Source of the DNA: Aphrophora alni
Taxonomy: Eukaryota > Arthropoda > Insecta > Hemiptera > Aphrophoridae
DNA length: 64,000 bases
NCBI GenBank assembly: GCA_963513935.1
Contig: OY740768.1
Location: 45,688,368 to 45,752,367, forward strand
Direction: 5' to 3'
Every line of letters begins with the position of its first letter. Position 1 is the first letter of the stretch. Both the position numbers and the translations under genes were made by a program. The notes below the pieces were generated by a model. That model worked only from the letters and a program-made list of their open reading frames with translations. It was not told the DNA's origin and did not search any database. Positions 1-11,095 of this stretch are shown one piece after another.

Positions 1-1371
1 AATAGGTTTTATTGAAGCTGATTTTATAAATAAAAAATTGTAATATTTTACAAACGTTTACAACATTTACAGCGTCGAAAATGAAAAGATACACAAAATT
101 ACCACATAATTCATGTCCTGTCATATAAGCGTGTCAAGTGCAAACCTAATGTTTATCTTTTGTAATAAATCGACTTGGAACTTGCAACGCTTTATGGCTG
201 CTTGGGGGGGAGGGGACTAATTAATTATCACAGTGATTAGCCTATCCTAACCTATGATAGACATTGTCTTGGAAAGAATGTTGCACATTCCATAAAGTTT
301 TAATTCATTAATTCCCCCATATACCAATAACCACGCTAGGTAACCATCTCTTAATTAGTTAATTAGAATACACTAAAACGCGGGATTTACACTTAATTTA
401 AAAGTAATTTCACACATCTCAAATTGAAAGCGAGGCTTCACATACGCCTATAACTATCGACAAATATATATTACCGTGATGCGACTAATATACTATTTCG
501 ACCTACTAGGCAAAACGATAATGCCATTTCTCGAAACCTAGCCCAACGTAATAATTTACAAACAAAATAAATTGAAGGACACGGACACCACAGACTTCTG
601 CCCAAGTTTATTCCTACGTCATAGGCTTTTATTTGTCAGCAGCTGATCAGCTGATCCCCATCCTCCTAGATAATAGGTGATCACGATTACAATTAAGACT
701 GTAATCCGGACCCCAACCACGATACGAGGCCGTCGCAAACTCAAAATATTTTTAAAAATTAAAACAAATTTTAATTAAATTGAAAGTCCTTTTTAAAAAA
801 TTGCCCCAAAAGTAAATTTCTCTTTATTCGTTTACCAAGGAGGTATATAAGGCTACCACGCCCTGATTTATATTTAATCTTGTCAATTTGGATAATTTTT
901 TTTTTCAGAATAAATGCATAGACGTAGCCTATAATGGAAACCTTATTATATACAAAAAATAATGAAATTATTTTAAGCAAAATCATTAAATTAATTATTA
1001 CTAATAAATTAAATTTTAAAATGTAGGGGAAAAAATTTACTTTATGTATAAGAAATCAATTCATGCTCTATTTAAATGTGTACGTTAGCACAATGATTTC
1101 AATACAATATTTAACTCAGTAAATGTCATACGAAGACCTTAACTTACGTCAAACCCTTTTCAGTTGCAGCGACTATTTGTATTTTTTTCTTTTTTTTTTT
1201 TTATGTAGGAAAGAAACCGAAAAGTGTGAAACTGTTGATTGTCCTATCGTAGTAAGTTTCATAGTGCCTCATCGTCTGTAAAAGACAATAGTTAGAGTAA
1301 AATAAACTATTTAAACAACTTTTTTAAGAAACCTCTATAGCCTTATAAAACAAAAGGAAGGAAAACTATAA
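1..1371. other. AT-rich spacer, no gene seen
   Basis: No conserved reading frame or recognisable repeat was found. Small items are a G-run near 206-215 and a short CAGCTGATC tandem near 641-656. The only open frames are short and of low complexity. Confidence 0.5.
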
Positions 1372-1530
1372 AATAAAGACCCGTAGCTCTCCAATACTCC
1401 AATATCCTGAGGACGGGAAAGAAGAGAAGTTGGTCAAGAGAGACTTGATAGGAAATATGAAAGAGAGAGATCTAACCCAAGACTACATGAAAAAAGCTGT
1501 AGATCTAGCTATGTTTCCTCTGGATTAACA
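1372..1530 (+). repeat. Dispersed repeat, copy A
   Basis: This block resembles the minus strand of 36187-36332 over about 150 bp. Shared landmarks in order are an AATAAAGA(C/T)CC start, a TTGGTCAAGAGAGA core, an AAAGAG block and a CCTCTGGA end. The two copies are clearly diverged. The longest frame through copy A, across the LVKRDLI-like core, is only partly kept in copy B, so a coding origin is possible but unproven. The family is not recognised. Confidence 0.5.
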
Positions 1531-2584
1531 AACCCGAATTCACTCAAGCCCCCTCCCCACTTAGGATATTATTTAAAGAATCTTCACAGGCTAATACAAA
1601 GAGCAAAAATTTTCATTTACCATAAAGCACGCTTGAATATTGTTTTAAAACCCTCAATTATATGACCAAACAAATATTGAATAAATTTCTACTCTATCTT
1701 AAAATTATGTTTTATTTTAGTAACCAATATATTTTTTATTGTGAATACGTAATAATGTTGATAAATATTTAAATGACATCTAATCATAATTATTATTAGA
1801 AGGTCGAATTACGATTTTTCTATTTGAAAAAATAACGTTTTTCTAGCTTTGGTAGTTTGTAAAATATTGTCAGAGAACAATAAACAAATATCAAAATAAG
1901 AACGACAAAAATAATTATTTTATAAAAGGTCGTGACATTTACTTGGAATATTTATTTACGCAAAGTTAACAATAAAGCAGCCATTGTACACTTAGAAACG
2001 ACGACCCATCTGATATTACGATTTTATGAATAATAACTGCATTTTGTTGCGTACTAAAATGTTTTCAGTTTTTATTTGTAAAACGTAATTTAAATTTTGT
2101 GACGTTACTAAACTGACAGTTATTGTTTTATTCATTTAATACATTGCGCTTAGTTATAGCTTAATTACAAGATACCCCTTATGTTCCGCGTGTAAAAATA
2201 TTCTTTTTAATTTGGTTTTAGTTACTTTTAATAGTCGGCAAGCAGTAAGGCAGTAAAATCCAACAACTACACCCTATTCAGACCCAATTTTCATATTTCT
2301 ACTACCCGTGATTTAATCTACATTTAGTATCATTTATAATGCATTTAATGTGAGTTATTCTCTACATTTGACATTCATACATAACTATTACAGACACTTA
2401 ATAGCACTTAACAGAAAAGTATTATTATCTGTAAAAAATATAAATAAATACAAAAAGTCCCTTCTATCATTTGTTTTTGTAAATAACACAAGCGTAGTCC
2501 TTTTGTCGTAAACTGGTACCAAATAAACTTGTAATATATTCATTTAATGGCTACCAAACATAATATGTTGAATGAATTGATATA
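1531..2584. other. AT-rich spacer, no gene seen
   Basis: Very AT-rich with short frames only; nothing recognisable. Confidence 0.5.
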
Positions 2585-2586
2585 TA

Positions 2587-3695
2587 CAGAGTGATTTTTA
2601 AGTATGGAAACAGCTTTATACTGCATAACTTAGAGGTACTTGAAGGTAGAAACAATAGTGGATCTACGTAACATCAACAAAAAAAAATGTTTGTAGGTTT
2701 GATACTTTTATCGCCATGTTGGATCCGCCAATTGAATCAAACTTTTTTATTTTTAATAGGAAAGTAGACATGTGATACATTATTTTCATGTATAATTTGA
2801 CAAGGAAAAAGATGGTGAAAGCAGTTTTCGATAAATCGCTTCCTTTTTGAGTTATAAGCTTTCCAATTCGGAATGACGGAAAATTGCGTCCGCAATAAAA
2901 CGGGGTAAAATACGCGGTCGAAACTTTTCTATTGTGTTTTTCCTGTAGATTATATCCTAAAATTAACTTTAAACAGTTCCAATAAAGTAATAATAAACCA
3001 TAGCTAATTTAACAACAAAGCTACAAATTAAATGTCAACTGTTATTATTACATTAAATATTTAATTTTAAAATTGAAATAAATGTTATGACCATACATTG
3101 ATTACTAATACAATAAATTTTGTAAGCATACCATTCAAAACAATAAATGTTCAAACTGCTTCCCCTCTACAAATTGGCAGTCCTTTAACCTCAAGTAATA
3201 TCCGTTTGATAGTAGGCCTAATTTAAATCAGTTGTTAGTTTACATCTGCTGTTTGCATTACGTTACAACTATCCAGTTTATTAACTACTCATTTCGCATG
3301 TAAAATTAAGTTGTAGTGGTTTAAAATTGTTATTGGATGCATCCAACAGGAAAACACAATAGAAAAGTTTCGAAGGCGCATTTTACTCCTATTTATTGCT
3401 AACGTGATTTTACCAATATTGCAACTTTGAATGCTTATAACTAAAAAAACGAACGCATTTATCGAAAAACAGCTTTGCCCATCGTTTTCCTTGCCATGTT
3501 TTACCTGAAAATCATGTATCACGTTGTACACTTTCTTATTTTAAATGATAAAGTTTGATTCAATATGGCGGATTCAGGACAGCTGACAAAATTTCGAACC
3601 TACAAAAAAAAGTATAATTTTTTTACCTTATTTGTTTTCTACCTCCAAGTACCTCTAAGTTATATAGTCCCGTTTCCATACTTCATATCACCCAG
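2587..3695. mobile_element. Long-TIR foldback/MITE-like DNA element, 1.1 kb
   Basis: The left arm (about 2587-2965) and right arm (about 3330-3695) are imperfect reverse complements of each other over some 370 bp. The tips read CAGAGTGATTTTTAAGTATGG on the left, with the right tip being its near-complement, and TA dinucleotides flank both ends (2585-2586, 3696-3697). The 360-bp centre shows no transposase. The structure fits a non-autonomous TA-inserting DNA transposon. The 80-codon minus frame at 3289-3531 lies inside the right arm and is not a gene. Arm divergence points to an old insertion. Confidence 0.75.
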
Positions 3696-3702
3696 TAAAT
3701 AG

Positions 3703-3724
3703 CTATATATATATATATATATAT
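3703..3724. repeat. (TA)n microsatellite
   Basis: About 11 TA repeats immediately outside the right end of the foldback element. Confidence 0.9.
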
Positions 3725-5899
3725 AGTAGAATGAAGTGTGACATAAATTTTGTCCTGTATTTACAAAGCATAGTTAACAGTAAATTCACTAATATTTATA
3801 TTTATTTTTGTTGTTGAAATATTAGAAGTGGAAATCCGTAAGATTTTCATTTAAATACCAAATAACTTTCAAGAACATAATCAGCTGTCGGTTACAAAAT
3901 ATGATAAACTGGAATATTACACATGTTTATCTAATATTATATAATGAGATTTAGGCTATTGATTTCATAGTTATGGAGCGTTAAAACTATCAGGTGTAAG
4001 GTAATTTTAATACAATTATGGGATAGATCAAAAAATAAAAGTGGAGTTTTTTTAGGGAAATGCGTTTTAAAATCTACCCAACTCAAAAAATTAGGGTTTT
4101 AAATTATACGTATCTTTGTCATCCTTGAAGTGCCTTACAGTCCATAGGTGGAACAATTTTGCTCTAATTTAACATCTGACCATATTTTGGTCATATCTAT
4201 GGAAGTTAAACAACAGACTCAAAATTAAATTAAAATTGGTAAAACTCAAAATTTAAGGGTACCAAAACAGACATTTTGATTTTCTAAAATATTTCAGAAA
4301 AATATTATCTTTAAAGACAATATTACATATTAGTTGTCATATCTCCATGAATTTTGTATCTGATATAATAGTTAAAATAACAAATAAAAAAAGTCCTTTT
4401 GTTAATTTTTTGACACAAATAAGACCTTGTGATAAACAAATTTTCGAGCCTCTAACAAATCAAACATTATCACTTTAGTAACATTCGTTCCCCATTTTCC
4501 GGCGTGTAGCAACAGACACAAAATAAATATAAAACGTTTGAATGCAGTTTTCTCATAAAACCCTTTCTTAATTAAGTGGACAAAAAGTGAGGAATATAAT
4601 TTACAATATGAGTTATATTTTCCAGTAGAAAAGAACAAAATTGAACAAATGAATGGCAACTATTTGTACAGATTGTCATAATGTATGAAGGTATTTAGTT
4701 TTATCAAATCAAATTAACAAACGAAAACGTAGTTTTGATCTATTCTCATTTTTCTCCTTGTATTTCGTATTGCAACGAAATGAATATAGAGGTTGTTTTT
4801 TTTTAATTTGGAAAGATACAGATATAGAATCAAAATTCCATCAATATTTGATTGAAGTTGTAATTCCATTGTATATAATGTTGAGGCACGACACGTATCA
4901 TGGAGATTAACAAAACAACAATTGCACAGACACGCAATAACAGTTAACCATGTGAATCACGTGTAACAAATCACAAAATACTTTAACGAGGGGTAAGACA
5001 GACATATTGTACACGAGGAAGCCACAGCAAGTAAGATGTCTTTGGATTATTAATGAAGTGCGTGTATTGTGTGCATGCATACTATGAATACATCTTCCTT
5101 AAGCTACACTTACAACCCTTATCGTGTGCATTCATGCTGTCACGTTTTATGCATTTTAATTTCATGCTTTAAAAGCACCTCATGGTTTCTAAAGCTTTAC
5201 TCCACTTCCGACATTTTGGATTAACGCCCATAATAATAATGCTGTACATTTACTGTACTGTACAATGTTAAATGCTGTTCAGATGTCATTTTTTAACAGA
5301 GGAAAATTTCATTATTTAATTTCATTGGCTTTATTATTTTTTTTAATACGTAAATGGGAACATCATCTTCTTTGACCAACTAACATTGGTTGTGAAAAAT
5401 TACTTTATTAGTTGTGAAAAATTGCTATTAGTTTTGTTAAACTTTCAATTTCATTGCCTGAGCTCCATTACCGCTCCTTTGGAAGTGGATTGATATCAAA
5501 ATGTAACAAACGCTGCAACTAATCATAACGATTTCTTGTACACATAATTACAACTCAACAGTGAGAGGGTAATAGAATTTTTAATTTTTGACCAGAGTCA
5601 AACGTTCTAATTGACCAGAAATTCCAAATACACTAAACTTATAAGTCAACCGTCTGTTTCTGATAAGTTTAAGACATTTCAATATTCGTTACCAAAACAA
5701 CAATTTAATAACATACATTGGAATAACCATAAAATCAATTTGAGGTTAGGTGAACTAGATCCAAGAAACATCGTACTATATAAAAGTTCTGTTGCCACAT
5801 ATAGGCATTTTGGTATTCTTTTCCTCTTCTTAGTTATTAAAATTGACGGAAAACATTTCTCACACTAGCTCTCACAACATAAATTCGTTACAAAAAAGA
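3725..5899. other. AT-rich spacer, no gene seen
   Basis: About 2.2 kb with no recognisable coding or repeat structure. Frames at 4402-4659 (minus) and 5611-5868 (plus) have no family hallmarks and are taken as chance. Confidence 0.45.
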
Positions 5900-5903
5900 A
5901 TTG

Positions 5904-6130
5904 TTATCCAGGTTTGTAGGACACCAAGTTGTATCGGTTAAATGATTTGAATCTCCTTGGTTGCAGTGCAGGTCTCACAATAACCTCGACTGCCAAACGG
6001 GGTTGTATTGCATCAGCTTGTAGCAAGGGCTTTAGTTGTGAATCTCCCTTGTACTGAACTGTGCTGTGATTAGCAACGCAATGTGTAGAGGGTGCCATGT
6101 CAGCTGTGCAGCAAGGAAGGCTGTCTGTAG
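5904..6130 (-). other. GC-richer block with a 64-codon open frame, unassigned
   Basis: This 230-bp block is clearly less AT-rich than its surroundings. On the minus strand a frame of 64 codons (6098-5904) starts with an ATG after a GC-richer leader and begins MAPSTHCVAN. The residue composition is varied and not low-complexity. No domain, signal peptide or clean splice donor was found at its end. It lies just outside the inverted-repeat element at 6269. It may be a lone exon, an old transposon fragment or chance. Confidence 0.2.
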
Positions 6131-6268
6131 TGCGTCCCGTCGTGTTTTTTAAATTAATAATTTTTCAGGATAAGTTCTCCTAAATTTTCAAGGCGGTTTA
6201 ATGAGCGGACAGTGGCCCAGGGAAATTCTCGGAAAGGAGGAGGATCCATAGTCGGTTAGTAATACAAG

Positions 6269-7185
6269 CGTGTTAAATAAGTCCAGGAACGGCTTAATAT
6301 TGTTTTAACTATTAAAGAGAGAGCTACAAAGCTTTGCACTTTGTTAATGGATACCAAAACCTATTGGACTGCGTATTCATTCTTTCCAGCGGGACGGCTC
6401 ACGAGGAGTAAGTAGGAAATCTTAAATGAGAGCATAGGTAGAGTTGTACATAAAATTAAAGGGCTTTAGGAGTAGAACACAATGCCGCAAACCCGACCAC
6501 AAAAGGTTCCTCCTAGCTAAAATAGCGGTGGTTTAGAGTCCATATTAGCTACAACGTCAGGTATGTTGAAAACAGCTTAATAATGTTTACTAGGTACAGG
6601 TTATGATATGAAAACTTTGCAAATCAATATCTAGCTTTAAAAAACTATAGCAAAAATTATGCTCACAGGCTCTTTACCTCCAATGGGGAACGGCCCTCAC
6701 GGAGTCAAAAGGAAATCTTAAATGTAAGAATAGGTTGTTGTGTACATCAAATTAAAGCTCTTTATTAGTAGAGTACAATGCCGCAAATAACAACTACCTA
6801 AAGCAAGTATGTTTCTTGTTTGCGGGAATACCCACTATCAGTCACAAACAACTTTCTCATTTAGGCCTATCATGGTTAAACCATTTTCCCCTAGTTTGAT
6901 TTAATATGAACTTTAATCCCAAGCTATTTTAGCTAAGGTGAACCTTTTGAGATCGGGTTTGCGGCATTGTGTTATACTCATAAAGGCCTTTAAGTCGATA
7001 TACAACTCTATCTATGCTCTCTTTTAAGATCTCCTACTTCTTGTGGACCGTCCCCCTAGAAAGGTAGCGGTCCACTGAATACGTACTAAAATAGGTCTTG
7101 TGTCCATTAACATTGTGCAAAGGTTTATAGCTCTATCTGTAATGGTTAAAAAAATATTAAGCTGTCCCAGGACCTATTTAACACG
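6269..7185. mobile_element. Inverted-repeat (foldback) element with a third internal copy
   Basis: A left arm (about 6269-6560) is matched in reverse complement by a right arm (about 6880-7185). Both arms start CGTGTTAAATA at the outer tip and share the block ACACAATGCCGCAAACCCGA. A third, shorter copy of the arm's inner half lies in direct orientation at about 6680-6790, ending ACAATGCCGCAAA. No transposase frame lies inside. No clean target duplication was seen. This looks like a rearranged non-autonomous element or two opposed insertions of one family. Confidence 0.65.
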
Positions 7186-8327
7186 TTAACATCACGACAT
7201 GGTAGTAATTAAGGTTAGGCCTATTCCCTACCAGGTTTATCGTGCTCTTGTATAGTGTCAAATTATTGATAATTTGTAATTAAGTATAGTTTAATTAATT
7301 GCATTTAGTTAATCAATAAAGCTTACTGAGAGTAGTGTTTGGGCAGATGAGTGTGAGGAATATAAGACCGTTTTCTGGGTGCGACGGAGTACGATTCCAA
7401 GAAGTAAAGTTGGGCCGATTTTTATTTTCTTAGAAGAAATATTCATCGTTTTTAAAGGGCTTTAATTTTAGCTATCACAAGCCATGCGAGTTCATAACAC
7501 ATTTTTGATATGGGTATGGTGGGAGGTGGGAGGGATTTTTGTATTTTGTAAATAGATATTCTAACGTTTGTCATAGAGGTAAATAACTGTCCTCAGAGCA
7601 GAATATGCATATCTCTTTAGGTGGTATGTTATGGAAAAATTACTTTGAATACAAAAAATGTCCAGAAGGAATGCTTGATTTGTCAACGTTCAACCCAAAC
7701 CCCTACACTTAGAAACATGAAATACGCCAACCACTAAGAAGGTATGTTTTTAAATACACTTAAAAGTTTGCACACTTTACAATTTACATCTACAATTTTG
7801 ATCCGTACAGTGTTGGGTATATAACCTAATATTAATAATAATTTAAACAAAAATACATTTATTTCATTACTGTCTATTACTGTCTTACGACTTGCCTTAA
7901 TAATAATTAATATTATTTAAATTACATCAACAGTCGTTGATTAGGAGGTTTTTTTTAACTTCTCTCATACAGCTGTTTTGGTATTTCTTATACTATCATC
8001 AGATGAAAAACCAAATTGCACACTGAGCATTGCAAAAAAACAAATAACCAGAATTTATTAATAATATATAATTGGTTCCATAGTTATAAAAAATACATTC
8101 CAACATGTAGAAACCAACGGGGTTTGTCTATATTTCAAAGAGTCTTTTATCTATAATAGCGTTTAGTGTAGCGATAGTGAAATACAACAAACTTGTAAAA
8201 ATTCCGTTTCCCTAAAATTTTGGTTCTATTATATTCATAAGTACTAGTCTATCTGTTAAAATTAATTAAGATCAACTGTTTGCTTTCTTGAAAATTTGTT
8301 TTCTAGTTAGTTAGTTACCTTGGTCTC

Positions 8328-8330
<3 letters not shown>
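7186..8330. other. Spacer, no gene seen
   Basis: AT-rich, with no recognisable coding segment. Confidence 0.45.

Positions 8331-8370
<40 letters not shown>
8331..8370 (+). repeat. Poly(A) tract, 40 A
   Basis: An uninterrupted A40. It could be the tail of a retroposed sequence, but nothing upstream is recognisable as a SINE or LINE. Confidence 0.9.
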
Positions 8371-8372
<2 letters not shown>

Positions 8373-8509
8373 ATTATCTCAGTTGTTCAATTCATTCGTA
8401 ACACTTTACGGAGAAGAAATGCCTTTAGCCTCTACAGTTAGACGCCCTTCTTATATGTTATAACTTAATGGCTGTTCCACAAAGTGGTCTAAGAAAGGTC
8501 CTTTGGACA

Positions 8510-9634
8510 AAAGGGATCACTTCAGAGGAAGCTCAACTAGCTACTGTACCTAACTAAAGAGGGAGAGATCTCAGAGGAAGCTCAGTACGCTACCGTAACC
8601 AAAAAGGTTAGGAATCCCTTCAGAGGAAGCTCAACACGCTACAGTCTCTGAAAAAAATATAAGCCATGTCTCGGAGGGAGCTCAACACGCAACCGTCTCT
8701 GAAAAGAGAGATAAGCCATGTCTCGGAGGGAGCTCAACACGCAACCGTCTCTGAAAAGAGAGATAAGCCATGTCTCGGAGGGAGCTCAACACGCAACCGT
8801 CTCTGAAAAGAGAGATAAGCCATGTCTCGGAGGGAGCTCAACACGCAACCGTCTCTGAAAAGAGAGATAAGCCATGTCTCGGAGGGAGCTCAACACGCAA
8901 CCGTCTCTGAAAAGAGAGATAAGCCATGTCTCGGAGGGAGCTCAACACGCAACCGTCTCTGAAAAGAGAGATAAGCCATGTCTCGGAGGGAGCTCAACAC
9001 GCAACCGTCTCTGAAAAGAGAGATAAGCCATGTCTCGGAGGGAGCTCAACACGCAACCGTCTCTGAAAAGAGAGATAAGCCATGTCTCGGAGGGAGCTCA
9101 ACACGCAACCGTCTCTGAAAAGAGAGATAAGCCATGTCTCGGAGGGAGCTCAACACGCAACCGTCTCTGAAAAGAGAGATAAGCCATGTCTCGGAGGGAG
9201 CTCAACACGCAACCGTCTCTGAAAAGAGAGATAAGCCATGTCTCGGAGGGAGCTCAACACGCAACCGTCTCTGAAAAGAGAGATAAGCCATGTCTCGGAG
9301 GGAGCTCAACACGCAACCGTCTCTGAAAAGAGAGATAAGCCATGTCTCGGAGGGAGCTCAACACGCAACCGTCTCTGAAAAGAGAGATAAGCCATGTCTC
9401 GGAGGGAGCTCAACACGCAACCGTCTCTGAAAAGAGAGATAAGCCATGTCTCGGAGGGAGCTCAACACGCAACCGTCTCTGAAAAGAGAGATAAGCCATG
9501 TCTCGGAGGGAGCTCAACACGCAACCGTCTCTGAAAAGAGAGATAAGCCATGTCTCGGAGGGAGCTCAACACGCAACCGTCTCTGAAAAGAGAGATAAGC
9601 TATGTCTCGGAGGAAGCTCAACACGCTACCTACT
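8510..9634. repeat. 52-bp satellite array, about 18 near-identical units
   Basis: From 8669 to 9605 the phrase TCTCGGAGGGAGCTCAACAC recurs exactly every 52 bp (18 intervals). Each unit also carries CCGTCTCTGAAAAGAGAGAT and ends AAGCCATG. Inner units look identical by eye. Units at the left edge (8510-8668) and the last partial unit are diverged, with GGAAGCTCAACACGCTAC variants. This is the usual pattern of array homogenisation from the centre. Since 52 is not a multiple of 3, no long frame is kept. Confidence 0.95.
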
Positions 9635-10109
9635 GACATCAAATAATGGCTCCATATTGGATTTTTTTTTTCACTGTAGATTACCAACAAACCGATATTT
9701 TTTATGAGAGGAAGACTAATACGTTACCTTTGGATACTAAGGGCCTAATTTTAGCCAAATTTAATCAACATTATTCTGATTTTGAGAGAAATCTAAATTT
9801 TGTGTTTTGTCACGGCAGGTGCCATTTTGAGATTGTCCGAGAAAATAATTTTTTTTAAAATGTCATAAATCGACATAATTGTATGTCAATTTATATGCCC
9901 ACATTAGTTTGTTCATTTAATTAACATCGTTTTGGTTATAGACTACTGTAGGCTACAGACAACAGAAATAAGTTCCAAAACCAATGTTTTCTACTGCGAA
10001 GATCTCAAAACGAACATTTCCGCTAAAATTCGACGCCAGTTTTTTAAATTCGCCGCACGAAAGAACGTGAAAACCCTAATTTTAAAGTACTTTTTTTATT
10101 TGTGTACAC

Positions 10110-10114
<5 letters not shown>
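9635..10114. other. Spacer after the satellite, with an unassigned 70-codon frame
   Basis: A plus-strand frame at 9646-9858 has mixed composition but no recognised motif. The rest is AT-rich. It may be the remnant of whatever element the satellite grew in. Confidence 0.25.

Positions 10115-10159
<45 letters not shown>
10115..10159. repeat. (TA)n microsatellite
   Basis: About 22 uninterrupted TA repeats. Overlapping frames rich in Tyr/Ile are artefacts of this tract. Confidence 0.95.
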
Positions 10160-10163
<4 letters not shown>

Positions 10164-10820
10164 TTCGATCTCCAAGAGTGTCTTTGTAGCCGATTTACTC
10201 TCACTTCCGAAGATCATTATAGACATCCTTTTAGACTCAAACTATCTATATAGTATGGAGAAATGGTTTTTGGTTGGTTTAGTAGTACACTCCCCTATAA
10301 ATATCAGTGACGTAAAAAAAGATATGTCGGGCTAGGTATGACGTAAGACGATACTAAAATAAAGAACATTGAAAATAATGTTTAATTAATTTGTATTTAT
10401 TATTGTATTATGTGTAGCCTACAATGGACACGATTTTTATATTTCAAATGTCCATAACTCTGCTATAAATGAGTTTATGAAACAAATAATTATAGCTTGC
10501 AAATGTTAGTTGCTACAATAATGAGTTTTTTATTTAACTGCTTTTAAATAGATGTTTTCAAAGTTAATTAACTGTTTGACATAAATGGGTGTTTGTGTTG
10601 TGTGAGATAGAGTTAATATTTCAAATACTTAATGACGTTCTAAACGCCAGCTAACAATTATATTTTTGACAGGTTATTTATTTTTTAATAAATCTTTACT
10701 TAAATATAGTCTAGTGAAATGTGTTCTTACGTGTAAAGTTGCCATTTATAACTTGTCATAAATCGTAATTATGACTGAAAAAACTATATTTAATTTCCTC
10801 TTATCGCTTAGGAGAGATCT
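10160..10820. other. Spacer, no gene seen
   Basis: A slightly GC-richer 180-bp start with a TATAAATA near 10296, then AT-rich sequence. Nothing further is supported. Confidence 0.4.
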
Positions 10821-11095
10821 ATACATTTACAGAAAACAGGAATTTCAGTTTTGTTGTTATGTCAGTGTCTTTTTTAAACTTTGATGTTTGAGGTATGGTC
10901 AAAATTTGACCACTTACAAAATTTGTTAAAATGGTTCATTCGTTCCAATCAGCTTCATTGATTTTAAAAAGTTTTGTTAATAATATATTTAAAAAGTTAA
11001 TATCTCAGACCAATGAGTGAAATCGCAAGTAAAAGAAAAATTAGGTCAGGAATAAAGGGTCAAAATTAAGTTTATCAAATACAATTTACGATTAA
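10821..11095 (+). repeat. Inverted-repeat pair, left copy
   Basis: About 265 bp starting ATACATTTACAGAAAACAGG. It is matched in reverse complement by 13434-13685. Shared blocks include AATTTGTTAAAATGGTTCA and AAAGAAAAATTAGGTCAGGA. Small indels put identity at high-80s percent by eye. The two copies either bound a 2.9 kb element as long TIRs or are two independent insertions in opposite orientation. Confidence 0.75.

Noticed and set aside
8331..8370. A40 tract as the tail of a retrogene or SINE
   Set aside because: No recognisable retroposed body upstream and no target duplication seen.
9646..9858. 70-codon frame after the 52-bp satellite
   Set aside because: No recognised domain, and it overlaps another frame that runs out of the satellite; not supported.
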